A DNA stretch of 64,000 nt from Phaeosaccion multiseriatum (Eukaryota; Ochrophyta, other classes): the NCBI GenBank assembly GCA_965112735.1, contig OZ218964.1:372001-436000 (forward strand). Reading direction: 5' to 3'. The translations under genes were made by a program, and so were the position numbers. Under the pieces are notes generated by a model. The model was not told the origin of the DNA and searched no databases. It saw only the letters and a program-made list of their open reading frames with translations. Shown in pieces: positions 40,823-51,927 of the stretch. Within the stretch, counting starts at the first letter, position 1. Each line of letters opens with the position of its first letter.

Positions 40823-41219
40823 GGCTGAGTGCTACCTCCTTCTGCTGCCTCCAGCAGCATCTTCTATTATCTTTCCTTATGCCGTTCGACTCGATCACGG
40901 TCACCTCACCGTTACGATGCCAGCCTGTGAGTTTGGATGTAGACTCTTCAAAGGACGATGAGCCCACTTGGGGACAAAAGTGCCCCCTTCTACCGCTTCA
41001 CCCTTCTCCTTGTCCCATGAGCGGAGTTAGATGGAGAGAAATGGGAATGGACTAAGGCAAGCACCATGAGGAAGCGGTGAGATTTTCTGGAAGTCACTGG
41101 GTGTGTAGATTTGGGGGGGTTTGAAGATCGTTTGAAATCTGCGCGCCTGAAGAGAAGAAAGAAGGAGGAGGAGGAAGAGGAGGAGGGGAAGGAGGAGGAG
41201 GACGAGGACGAGGAGAAGT
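40823..41219. promoter_or_regulatory. Divergent intergenic region, LRRIQ1-like and dynamin
   Basis: 397 bp between start codons. A purine-only GAGGAG tract (41160-41217) abuts the dynamin ATG and presumably lies in its 5' UTR. No recognised promoter element. Confidence 0.4.
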
Positions 41220-41478
41220 ATGAGCAGCAGCAGTGGGTACACGCCAATGCAGGAGCTGATACCCGTAGTGAACAAGCTGCAAGATGTCTTTAGCGCGATT
41301 GGCCAGAGTCCCATCGACCTTCCGCAGATCGTCGTGGTTGGAAGCCAAAGCAGCGGAAAGAGCTCCGTGCTGGAGAATATTGTGGGGAGGGACTTTTTGC
41401 CTCGGGGGACAGGCATTGTGACGCGGCGGCCCTTGGTGCTCCAGCTCTACAACAACGGACCGGCCAAGGGTGGCGCCA

Positions 41479-41509
<31 letters not shown>

Positions 41510-42670
41510 GGACCAGCACAACGGCTACAGTAATAGTAACGGAAGCTCCACACCCACCCATCACGGCCCATCCTCCCCGTCGCACCACAACGGTCCGTCC
41601 TCCCCATCGCACCACAACCGGCAGCCCCCTCCGCCGCCCGCCAAGGTGCCCAAGGAGTGGGGGGAGTTCCTGCACATCCCGGGGCAGAGGTTCTACAACT
41701 TCACCGAGATCAGGTGGGTATTGTGATGCATGTGTAGTTATGGTGAGCGGCACGCTTGTCTCGCCGGTGGTGGTGTGGGGGTGGCAGGTCGGTCAGGGGC
41801 TTGGAGGGCGTGTTGTGGCGTGGGTGTGACACGCTGGAGGATGTACACTCCATCGTCTTGAGAGGAAGAGTGGCAGCCCTCTTCCTTGTTTCATACGGAA
41901 AAGAAAGGAGGGGGGGGGGGGGAGTGAGGACGTACGGCCATCTCGTGGAGGGACTTGGGCGTGTCCTTACTGGTGCCCTGTCTTCTTTTCACACATGGCA
42001 CTGGCACTGACTGTCACCTCCGCACTGCAGAGACGAGATTGTGCGCGAGACGGACAAGGTGTCCGGCCCCAACAAGGGCATCTCCAGCCAGACCATCAAC
42101 TTGCGCATCCACTCGCCCCATGTGCTCAACCTCACTCTGGTGGACCTGCCGGGCATCACCAAGGTGCGAGGAGGGGCAGAGGGAGGGACGTATGGGCCTC
42201 TCTGAGGGGGCTGCGTGTTGCATCAGAGTCTTCTCATGCTTACAAGGCTCCTCTTTTCAATGATGTGGTTGTTACTGGGAGCGAGAGGACAGGGAAATCT
42301 GAAAGCTGAAAGCAAGGAGGGACATGTGAGCAAGCTGGGATCGCTCAAGCTCACTACCGCCCTGTCTTCTGTCCTCCCGCCCTCTCTGTTTGTCTCCACG
42401 TCGCCTTTGTTGTGTTGTGTTGTGTTGTGCTGGCCTCCTTCCTCACACACCCAGGTGGCTCTCGGCGACCAGCCCGCCGACATCGAGGAGCAGATCCGCA
42501 GCATGTGCATGACGTACATCAGCAACCCCAACGCCATCATCCTCGCCATCACGGCCGCCAACACCGACCTGGCCAACAGCGACTCTCTGCAGATGGCCCG
42601 GCAAGTCGACCCCCAGGGGGACCGGACCGTCGGAGTGCTCACCAAGCTGGACCTCATGGACCCAGGTGTG

Positions 42671-42739
<69 letters not shown>

Positions 42740-45700
42740 CGTGTGTGTGCCCCTGTGTGCCCCTGTGTGCCCCTGTGTGCCCCTGTGTGCCTCTGTGTGC
42801 CTCGCCACGCCCTTACTACCTACTACTGCTGCTTTACTCTTACCTTGGTCCCTCGCTCCCTGTCTCCGCGTTGACACACAACACAGGAACGGATGCCAGT
42901 GACATGCTGCACAACAGGGTGATTCCCCTCAAGAGGGGCTTTGTGGGGGTGGTGAACAGGGGGCAGAGAGACATTGAGCAGAACGTTACCATCCGTAACG
43001 CCTTGAGCAACGAGATGGCGTTCTTCAGAGACCACCCCGGCTATAGGGCCTTGCAGAGCAGGCTGGGGACGGCCACATTGGTGAGAAGATAGGGGTCAGG
43101 CGGGAGGGGAAATCGGGGGGGGCGGGCAAGAGGATGGAGGGAGACAGACAGACAAGAGAGAGAGAGGAAGAGGGAGAGAGGCACAGGCAGAAGGCGGCCA
43201 TCCCTCCAAGCCCAAGATACGTGTCCGAGTGAAGCTGCTCCTGCCGTCACCGCCAAATGCTTGTATCACCACTCTGCCAATGCGAGATGTCCCCTCTGCT
43301 CGCCATCATCTCGCTCTCGCCTCCTCACTTCCCTGTCAACGCGCCTTACGCGCAGCACGCCCGCTAAACCCACCCCCCCCTTCCCCACTCCTCCCCATCA
43401 GTCCAAGACGCTGAACCAGATCCTGATGCACCACATCCGCGACTGCCTGCCCGAGATCAAGGCCAAGCTCAACGCCATGATGCAGAGCGTGCAGCAGGAG
43501 CTAAGCGAGCTCGGCACCCCGGCCTGCGACTCCTCTGCCGCCGCCCTGGGGCCCATGATGCTCAACATGCTCAGCAAGTTTGCCACCAACTTTGCTGCTG
43601 CCCTGGACGGGAGGGGCTCGTGCCCGGACGGGGTGGAGATGAACGAATTGTACGGAGGCGCCAGGATAAGGTACGAGTACGATTACGAGTACGATTGCGA
43701 TCGATGGGAAGTGTGGTAAAGGGGTAGTCCAAAGTGAGCAGGCCCCGGTGGGCACTCATCGAGCCCCATTCTTCTCTCTCGCGTGCCCCCCCCTCGGCCC
43801 TTCCCCCTTCCTCTCCCTCTCCCCGCCTCGCCCCCTGCCCCCTCTCACTCTCCCTCTCCTCGCAGTTACATATTCCACGAGATCTTTTCTCGCAGCCTGG
43901 ACGGCATCAACCCCTTCGACGGGCTCACTGACCAGGACATCCGCACAGCCATCTACAACGCCAACGGGACGCGCCCGTCGCTCTTCGTGCCTGAGCTCAG
44001 CTTCGATTTGCTCGTGCGCAAGCAGATTGCAAGGATAGAGCAGCCTGGCTTGCAGGTGAGGGAGTGTGTGTGGCTTGGACAGTCAGGGCTGCGCTGCAAC
44101 AATAGAGTTGTGGACTGTACTCAAGCAACAGTTGGTGGGGTTGATGTGGTCTGGTGTCTCGCTGGGAGCAAGTCACTATGCCGCCTGTCCCCGCTCCGCG
44201 ATGCTTGCTTCCTCCTCAACCACCACCATACCCCCTCTCGCCCCTCCTGTCTGCTTGTCCCCTCCCCTCCCCCACCCCAACTCTATGGTGTTTAGTGCGC
44301 GGACCTGGTGTTCGACGAGATGCAGCGCATTGGGGCGCAGTGCGAGAGCACCGAGCTGAGCCGTTTCCCCGGTCTCAAGGAGCGGGTGGTGGAGGTGGTA
44401 ATGGGCCTGCTGCGCAAGTGCCTGGAGCCCACACAGGTCATGATCACCAACCTCATCAAATTGGAACTCGCCTACATCAACACCAGCCACCCGGACTTCA
44501 TCGGTGGCTCCAGGGCCGTGGCCAAGCTCATGGAGAACAAGGCGCAGAGCGGCGGGGCGGCAGCGGCACCCCAGGTAAGGAGGGGAGGAGGGAGGGGGGG
44601 GGGGGGCTGCCTGCCTGCCTGTCCTGGGGCGGCTTTATGTTGCATGTATTCTCGAGAGGCTTCGGGTGGCACACGCGCTCTCTGGCCTGACCGCTCGGTC
44701 TGGACTCCCTTGTTCTTCTCCTGCCTTCTTTCTTTCTTTCTTTCTCTCTCTCTATGTGTGTGTGTGCGCGCGTGCGTGTGTGTCTGTTGCTCTCCGTGTG
44801 CCCCCTGCCTGCCTGCAGGGCATGTCGGTGGGAGGGCGGTCGCAGCCCACAACTCCCAAGACAAAGTCCGGCCACGGGGCGGCAGCAGCAGCGGCAGGGG
44901 CGATAGGCGCGGTAGCAGGGGTAGGTGGGGACACCCTCTCGCCGCAGGCCCGCCCACAGCCGCAGCAGCAGGGCAAGGGGCTCATGAGCTACATCTTCGG
45001 GGGAGGCGCCGAGGGCCTGAGCAGGGGGGGCGACAGCCCACAAGTCAAGCTGCCACAGGTAGGTGCGGGGTGTTCGGTGCAGAGTTGTTTTGGTGATGCG
45101 TGCACATTTGCGCTTCATCACGGCTCTGAGGGTGGAGGGGCATGGGAGGGGCATGGAGGGGCATGGAAGGGTATGGCTTGCGTGTCGGCGTGTCGTCCTC
45201 TCCCCGTCCGAGCAGGGACGGAACGACGACTTGAGTTTTGGTGCACGAGCCACGATGTACCCTTTCGTCTTCCCCCTTACCCGCAGCCCGTGCCCCACTG
45301 GCTCACTGGCGCTGTATCACCACCCGTTGTACTTGTGCAGGTGCCCGAGACAATGCGGCAGTCCACAGAGCCCACGGACCGAGAGCGCATCGAGACGGAG
45401 ATCATCAAGAGCCTGATGGAGAGCTACTTCGACATCGTCAGGAAGAACTTCCAGGACATGGTGCCCAAGACAGTCATGCACTTTCTTGTCAACGAGACAA
45501 CATCGGCCCTGCAGGTGAGGAGCGAGGGGTAGGGGGCAACGGGGCAGGGGGTTGGGGTCGAGGTGGTGTGCTGCTTTGGCTTTTTCGGTCGGTGTAGCGA
45601 GCGGGGGGCGGGGGCGGGGTGCTGAGGAGCGTGTTTTTTCTCTCTCTTTTTCGCTCCTCAGTGCACCCGCTGCAGCTCGTTTAGGGGCTTTTTCTGTTGT

Positions 45701-45982
45701 TCCGTTTGAAGTGTCGCTTGCTCGCCCCTGACGCCAAGACTTGGAACGCTTCCTCATGCTACCACTTCTCTCTGCTTCCTCGTACTCCTACTCCCCCTTC
45801 TCTCTTCTCTCCAGAACGAGCTCGTATCAACTCTGTATAAGGAGCACATGATCCCGGAGCTCATGCGCGAGACGGAGGACATTGAAGAGAGGAGGCGCAT
45901 CGCCCGAGAGATGTTCGCACTCCTGCAGAGGGCCGTCGAGATTCTCAACGAGGTCAGGGACTTCAACTGCAGATCCGCCTGA
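41220..45982 (+). CDS. Dynamin-related GTPase, DRP1/Dnm1 type
   Basis: Ten exons: 41220-41713, 42031-42163, 42455-42665, 42887-43080, 43402-43670, 43866-44055, 44296-44574, 44819-45058, 45341-45514 and 45815-45982 (about 783 aa). GTPase motifs are all present: [10 protein letters not shown] (G1), [12 protein letters not shown] (G2), VDLPG (G3) and TKLD (G4). Middle-domain signatures [17 protein letters not shown] and [15 protein letters not shown] follow. There is no PH domain; instead a Gly/Ala/Pro-rich variable insert (exon 8) precedes the GTPase effector domain (exons 9-10, [20 protein letters not shown]). This is the layout of DRP1, which constricts mitochondria, peroxisomes or plastids. 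A Ser/His-rich insertion of about 60 aa (41450-41640) sits in the GTPase domain where DRP1 has a short loop. Intron 3 holds a (GT)n tract (42666-42745). Confidence 0.93.
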
Positions 45983-47987
45983 TGGGTGCGTGGGTGTGGG
46001 TGACGAGGCCAGATTCGCCCCCCGTGCAGGCACGTGTTTGCCTCCACCCACTTGTGAATACACCAATTACTTTGGTCCTTTGGGAGTCAGGGCAAACGCA
46101 ATTTAGAACCTTCACCAGTTAGAAGAAGGTGCTGCTGTGTCCTGGCCGGGGCTGGCTGCGGAACATAACATATTTCCCCCTGAGCTACAGTACTACGATG
46201 AAATCTTCGACCCCTGACACGCTATCGCCCACTTTCTCGATAGCGCGCTATCGGTCCCCGGGGGGCCCGATAGCGATAGCGCGCTGGCTCGTGGGGATAG
46301 TAAACTAAAACTCCTGAGGGACGAAGAGCTGAAACTTGACACTCACTGGACGTGCGGTGCTGATGCTTCTCAGTCTTCTAACCTTAATGGACAGCTTTCG
46401 GGCAGCCGTGTATCCTCCTTGGGGGGCACGCCGCTTGCCTGGGGAAATTCCCTGAACACTGGGGCTGAGAGAGCCAACCTTCGACGGTTGATGACAGACT
46501 TTGCGGCCGCCGAGGCGAAGATGGTCGTGCTTTTCGCGGAGCTGGCCGGAGTCCTGGTCAGCGAGTTTGTTTGAAGAGTTGTAGCAAAGTAATGCTGTCG
46601 GCGTTTCCACAGTGAAGGAGTCAAATCTTTCCATGGACGCTAACTCGACAGGGATCACCTACGGGTTAGAAGACTCACTTCCTTTTACTTTGGTCGAGAT
46701 TGGTTTGGGCGCGACGGGGAAAGAGCATCGCTGCGGCGGTTCATCCTTTCTCTGTTGTTGCTTGCTCCACCCACAGCTGCTTGCGTACACTTGTCATTGT
46801 GCTTTTCAGCGCGGGCATGTGCGGCAGCGCTGTGTGAGAGCTTTGTTCTTTGAATTTGAGTGAGTTTTGTTGGACGAGGAGCTTTCTTGCAGGGCTTCAC
46901 ATTTTATGATGGACGTGTCGTCTGGGCTGGGCTGCCGAAGGTGGACGTAGGGGGACTCTAGTCTCGGACTGTTAGCTGTCCCGATTATCTTGTCTCTTCT
47001 CGATGATCTTTCTCTCCCCCTTTTCCCCTTGGATGACTCGTCTCTCTCCTCGTCATCCGAGCATGTGCAGGCTCGACTTAAGGAGGTACGACTGCGGACT
47101 GCCCTGGAGGGAGAAGATGAGAGACGAGTGAGGATCTCTCATGTTGGCTGTCAAGTGAGGCGCAGCGGGCGGAGGGGCAGCAGCAGTAGCAGCAGCACCA
47201 CAATAGACTTCATGGTGTCGTTTTGGGCAGCCAAGGAATGGCAGCCACGGCAGCAGCGAGCAAGAGAACAGAGGGCTAGTATTCACCTGCCGCGGCGTCG
47301 GCAGACAGCGCCCGCCTTGATGTAGCCGAGAGGAGCATTGGAATCTCCAGGTGGATGCGTCACGGACAGGCAGAGCATCGACCGACGGACCTCATAGGTA
47401 GCGAGTGAGTGAGTTTGTGAGCATTAGCGATGAGCCTAGGGGTGAATATTCCGGTGTGGGGATGACAACAGGCCGTGGGCTTTAAGGTCATGGGATGGAT
47501 TAGTCGTTGCCGCTTCCAATGAACGACGAGAGGTGTAACGAACAATACCGACCCCCGTATGTATTTGTGTGAGTTTGCAGGAATGAATGAGTGTTTTAAC
47601 CACTACCGTACTCTTTACCCCTTGCGGACAATGTGTCCTGAATGAGTGATTCATCTGTGGGCATCCAGCTCTTCCTCCTGCTGCTGACCTCCCTCACCCC
47701 GGCCAGCAGCGCCCTTGGCTGGGACGCGGGGGCGGGTTCGGATGTTGGGTGGCGCTGGTCCATTCGAGTCAGCTTCGGAGCCGGCTCTCCAGTCCAGTCG
47801 TAGCGCCCGCCCCAAGACTCCGGAAGCAGTGGTTGTAAATAGTAGCAGCAGCAGCAGCAGCATGAGGGGCGGGGGCAGCACGCGCAGGAGCCTCGGAAGC
47901 GGAGATTAGTGAGGAAGCAAGTGAGTGGGGGGGGGGGGGGTGGCTGGTAGCAGCTTCTCTAACTGTTGCTTGAAGGAGTAAGGACAT
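45983..47987. other. Gene-poor region
   Basis: 2 kb with no protein I can defend. Open frames at 46305-46658 (-), 46990-47325 (+) and 47651-47881 (-) show no recognisable domain or consistent splicing. A partial inverted-repeat element lies at 46207-46303. Confidence 0.6.
46207..46303 (+). mobile_element. Partial copy of the TCGACCCCTGACAC inverted-repeat element
   Basis: Starts TCGACCCCTGACACGCTATC and continues with CTCGATAGCGCGCTATCGG, closely matching the left end of the complete copy at 57932. The right terminal repeat is missing. Confidence 0.7.
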
Positions 47988-48273
47988 CGGCTCCAGGCGA
48001 GGTTTCTCGGGCTTTAGGCTTCTGGGCCGTAGCCCCCTCCAGGCTTCGAGCTTCTGGCCGCAGGCCAGCGCAGGCTTCTGGCCGCAGGCCAGTGGTCAGG
48101 CTTCAGGCTTCGCAGGCTGGGAGAAAAATGGGGGACTTGGCAGGCTTTTCGCTACTTTCTGCAGGCTTCTGGCCGCAGGCCAGCCGCAGGCTTCTTACTT
48201 TCGGCCGCAGGCCGCCGCAGGCCGCCGCAGGCTTCTGCTTTATCGGGGGCCCGAGAAACCTCGCCTGGAGCCG
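47988..48273. mobile_element. Non-autonomous DNA transposon (MITE) with 25-bp TIRs and 8-bp TSD
   Basis: The left end 47988-48012 begins CGGCTCCAGGCGAGGTTTCT and is the exact reverse complement of the right end 48249-48273. Both sides are flanked by the same 8 bp, AAGGACAT (47980-47987 and 48274-48281). The 286-bp body carries no ORF but has several short hairpins of the type CTGGCCGCAGGCCAG. An 8-bp duplication is typical of hAT-superfamily insertions; the terminal sequence itself does not assign the family. It ends 114 bp before the METTL23-like start codon. Confidence 0.93.
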
Positions 48274-48387
48274 AAGGACATGTGCCAACTCACTGGATAC
48301 CAAATCTGGATCACCAACATGTGTTTTTTCCCTCTTGCTGTGGGTGGGGCTGTAATAAAATAGTTAAATGCTATCAAACACGAGGCG

Positions 48388-49389
48388 ATGACCGCAGCGG
48401 TATCCTCTGGCCACTTTCCCAGAGAGGTAGAGTACACGTTCTCCTCGTCCGAGGCGTCATCGCCAGCGCGCTCGGGAGGGGCGCAGATACAGCGGCATCA
48501 TGTCACAATTCCACTCTTGCCCACGAGAAGGAGAGCAACGGCCCGGAGAAGGCGTCAGGAGGGGACAGACTCACACGTCGCCTCAACGCAACCACCACCG
48601 CCAGCACCACAAAGGTGTGCTGGCTATTCGGTGCCTGTGGAGATATCCATCTTGGTCCTGGAGGACTGTGAAGTGAGCGATTTCGCGCTCTTCACTTGGC
48701 CATCCAGCGTGAGCTTGGCCTCCTTCCTATACAGCCGCCCCGGGCTGTGCAGAGGAAAGACGGTGCTGGAGTTGGGGGCGGGCACGTGTCTTTCGGGCCT
48801 GATGGCAGCCCGCCTCGGGGCTTCGGCAGTGACGCTGACAGATCGGCCGACTCCAGAGGTGCTACGGAACATGGAGGCCATCGCCAGCAGGAACAGAGGG
48901 GCAGCACCATTCATGGCATCGTCCGAGAGAAACGAGACCGTGGCAGATGGCTTGCGGGCGGCCACCAGTGCCTGCGAGGTGCGTGTGGTGGGGCTGGAGT
49001 GGGGCGTGTTGAGTAGCGCCAATGTCGCGCTCCTGCAGCAGGACTTCGACCTTGTTCTGGGGGCGGACGTGTTCTACAGCAGCGAACATTTTGACGCCGT
49101 GCTGGCCACCGTCGTCGCCGCCTTGCGTCGATGGAAAGGGGCGGGGACCTGTGCTACAGGACTAGACGGAGGGGGGGGGGCGGGAGCGGGGCAGCCACGC
49201 TTCATTACGGCTTACCATGAGCGGTCCGTGAGGAGGAGCATCCGTCCGCTGCTGCACAAGTGGGGTCTCAAGGCCCGGGTGCTTCAGGAGGCAGAACATG
49301 GGGAGACCCTCTCCAGCATCTCCATCGTGGAGATGACCTTAGTACCCGACCCTCATGCACCTCGTGACGACGATGGAGGTTCTCAGTAG
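48388..49389 (+). CDS. METTL23-like SAM-dependent methyltransferase
   Basis: A single-exon frame of 333 aa. The first 85 residues are poorly conserved. The catalytic part holds the SAM-binding motif KTVLELGAGTCLSGLMAARL (about residue 120), the LTDRP acidic loop end, DLVLGADVFYS (post-I motif) and a C-terminal YHERSVRRSIRPLLHKWGL. These fit the lysine/arginine protein methyltransferase family 16, closest in my reading to METTL23, an Arg/histone methyltransferase in mammals. The substrate here is unknown. The true start could be a later ATG, as the N-terminal extension is Arg/Gln-rich and unlike the family. A MITE sits in its likely promoter. Confidence 0.82.
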   Translation: MTAAVSSGHFPREVEYTFSSSEASSPARSGGAQIQRHHVTIPLLPTRRRATARRRRQEGTDSHVASTQPPPPAPQRCAGYSVPVEISILVLEDCEVSDFALFTWPSSVSLASFLYSRPGLCRGKTVLELGAGTCLSGLMAARLGASAVTLTDRPTPEVLRNMEAIASRNRGAAPFMASSERNETVADGLRAATSACEVRVVGLEWGVLSSANVALLQQDFDLVLGADVFYSSEHFDAVLATVVAALRRWKGAGTCATGLDGGGGAGAGQPRFITAYHERSVRRSIRPLLHKWGLKARVLQEAEHGETLSSISIVEMTLVPDPHAPRDDDGGSQ

Positions 49390-49590
49390 CTGTGGGCTTT
49401 TGCTTCCTTGACCGCTGCTTCAGACTTAGACCATGGGTGGGCCATGTAAATAGTTGTGTATGTACGTGTGTATGTGTAAGCGAAGTCACTGCGTCCCATT
49501 GAGCAGTCGGGCGGTCCTCACGGAGGCATTTACAGTATATAAATCTATTTCTTGTCCATATGGGTCTCAAACCTATGGTACGTCTTTTGT

Positions 49591-50059
49591 CTACTTATTT
49601 GACACTCGCTCGATACTGACGTCGAAAAGTATAGTGGCGTCGCGTTGGGGATTGAGGACGACGCTCTTGAGGGCGTTCTGGTCGATGACGTTGAGCGGCT
49701 GAGGTTCCAACCTGACCTCCTTGGTGTATCCCAGCGCAGCCGGAACGATGATTCGCCTCACCCCCCCACGTTTCATCCCTACCATGCCCTGGTGACAGGG
49801 TAGGACAGGGCAGACGATCGAGGTAGGGAGGGGGGATGCAAAGGGAATGGGAAGCGTACGTCCGTCAAGAGGCACGAGCAGCGGGAGAGATGCAGAGGGC
49901 GCGGTCTCTGCTGCGATGTGACATCCTTTCACTCTCCTCCCTTGAGGGCGCGTTCTTGTCCACCCCTCCCCCGCCCCCCGCTTGCTTCTCCTCCCCTTCT
50001 CACCTGCTCCAACCCAGGGACCATCTGCCCTGCCCCGAACTTTATTATAAGCTGAGAGA

Positions 50060-50156
<97 letters not shown>

Positions 50157-50873
50157 AAGAGAGAAAGAGAGAAAGAGAGAGAGGAGTAGTACGTAGATCA
50201 TTGAGAGCACGAAAAGAAGGCAGGTCGAGGCAGTCCTGGTCTGCCAAGATCTAGCAGCAGCCACAAGAGAACTTACAGGCTCGGGCCCGATGAGAGCGTC
50301 TTTGACATTGTCTTTGGTCGAGAAGAACTTGACTCCGTTCAGATTCAGCATGCGACCTGAATCAAGAGAGACGGAGAGGGAGGGAGACAGGAAGACAGAG
50401 GGGGAGAGTAATGTATAAAGGCATAAGAATCGAGAAAAAGGGCAAGGAATCTACACGTCGTCCACCACACCTGTAGCCTGGAACCATACAGTGCTGGTTG
50501 GCTTAATCTCTGCTCCTGTCCCCTCCTTAAAGTCCTTGATTTTGACCCCGTTTGCCAGCGTTGTGAACTGTTGATCTGTCTTAGGTGCTGAGATGGGCGA
50601 CTTGCGCCCACCGAGGGGTGACTCATTGCTGACTGCCTCAAACGCCGCCCGCCCGGAATCCACCTCCTTCGCCAGGACCGGAGATGCAAGCAAGCTGAGG
50701 GTAGCAGCAGCGGGAATGCTTGAGAGTAGTGCGCGGCGGCTAACTCCTTCAGCCCTGGCTGCTGATGGCTCAGCTCCTACGCCTTCGAGTCCTCGGGCCT
50801 TCATGGTCAACATAAAGCCATGTACCGTATTTTGAGCGACGAGCAAGGCGATGCAACTCTGCAACAGCCTCAT
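49591..50873 (-). CDS. Thylakoid-lumen FKBP-type peptidyl-prolyl isomerase
   Basis: Three exons in transcript order: 50873-50471, 50356-50277 and 49788-49591 (about 226 aa). Targeting is tripartite: a signal peptide ending VHG/FML, a transit segment, then a twin-Arg hydrophobic signal (SRRALLSSIPAAATLSLLA) ending VLA/KEV, which implies Tat export into the lumen. The FKBP domain begins at FTTLANGVKIKDFKEGTG and ends with GMKRGGVRRIIVPAALGY and ATILFDVSIERV. Some residues of the usual FKBP active site are missing (the YxG...FD segment is replaced by FQATGRMLNLNG), so isomerase activity may be weak, as in many lumenal FKBPs. Intron 2 contains a GA microsatellite. Confidence 0.86.
50065..50182. 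repeat. (GA)n microsatellite in FKBP intron 2
   Basis: About 118 bp of GA with GAAA/GGGA interruptions within intron 49789-50276. Opposite-frame open readings through it are artefacts. Confidence 0.95.
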
Positions 50874-51927
50874 GGTGAGAGATATGAGGCTTGTGCAAAG
50901 ATGAGAGTCTCCAAAGCGTACAGAGGGGCCTGCAAATAATACAGTTAAGGGTTTAGTTTGAGTTTCCGTTTGGATTCAACCTGCTACCGGTCGACCGGCC
51001 GGCCAACCATCAGCTGCTATCGCCGTCTGCTGGCGGGCTACCTGCTACTGGGGGCCGACGGCCGCCTGCTACCGGCCGGCCGCCAGTAGCGTACTACCGG
51101 GTCCGGAAAGCCCGGCAGCATGCTACCGAGAATCGCTCAGTGACCCCTGATGCTCGATGATGCACTATCCGCTATCCGCTATCGCCGGCGCCAGCCGGCA
51201 CGCTATTCGCTGTCGGCCGGCGGCCGAGAGCGCTATCAAGAATGTGGGCGATAGTGCGTCAGGGGTCGACGTCAGGGGTCGACAGTCCTGACAGTCCTCC
51301 AGACCGGAGCGGCGATGGTTCTAGGTCGCTCATTCCCAGCGGTAGACCCCTTGTAGGCCCCTTGTAGGCCCTTTGTAGGCACCTTGTAGGCCGCCGCTAG
51401 GCCGCCTCCTAGGCCTCCTCCTAGGCCGCCTCCATGCGGAGATATATAATACTCAGCTATCATTCTCTATTATTCTTACGGGTGAGAGGTAAGCAAGTAC
51501 TCCCTCATTGGCACCTTGGATTCCATTCAACTCAAAGCCTCAGTCCTCGTCGAACCCGGTAAAAAAAACGACCACGAACGTGTCAAACCCATGCCTGCTT
51601 CCTTGCCGCACATGTTTCGCTGTGGGGATGGTGCGCGCTGCCTTGCGCAACACACCTCATCACCTCCTTTGCCTCGTCATTGAGCTGGAACCAACTGGAC
51701 ATCTTCTCTGGGCACGTCTCGCGTCCGCCCTAACGAGCCGGCTTGATAGCCCTATTGTGGTGCTCTAGTGCTGTAGGTGTGTAGTCTCGCTGGCACTGCT
51801 GCACTGCTGCAGCGTGCTCCAAGCGTCGAGGCATCCTGTCGGAGAGATTGGTGGCGGTACAAAACCCTCAATAGGCCCGCCTCTTTTCTTGCCCGCCCTC
51901 GTCCTCTATTCTTGCCCTCCTCGTCCT
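50874..51927. other. Gene-poor gap with palindrome-rich elements and tandem TAGGCC units
   Basis: 50985-51135 is a CTACCGG/CCGGCCGG-rich palindromic stretch. 51136-51270 is an inverted-repeat element copy. 51341-51436 has four roughly 12-bp CTTGTAGGCCCC units followed by TAGGCCGCCTCC units. 51480-51927 shows nothing recognisable. Confidence 0.7.
51136..51270 (-). mobile_element. Inverted-orientation copy of the TCGACCCCTGACAC element
   Basis: Its right end GATAGTGCGTCAGGGGTCGA (51250-51269) differs at one position from the right terminal repeat of the copy at 57932. The other end (TGACCCCTGATG at 51141) matches less well and has an extra 10 bp or so before GCACTATC. The first 13 bp of the terminal repeat are duplicated next to it (51270-51283). 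Confidence 0.7.

Noticed and set aside
45305-45330. GCTGTATCACCACCCGTTG as another copy of the 18-nt motif
   Set aside because: Match breaks after 12 bases; too weak to count, though it lies just before a dynamin exon.
46305-46658. Minus-strand 117-aa open frame
   Set aside because: No domain, no targeting signal, no consistent neighbouring exons; composition looks random.
47651-47881. Short secreted-looking peptide
   Set aside because: Leu run arises from a CAG/CTG repeat; no homology and not conserved in frame.
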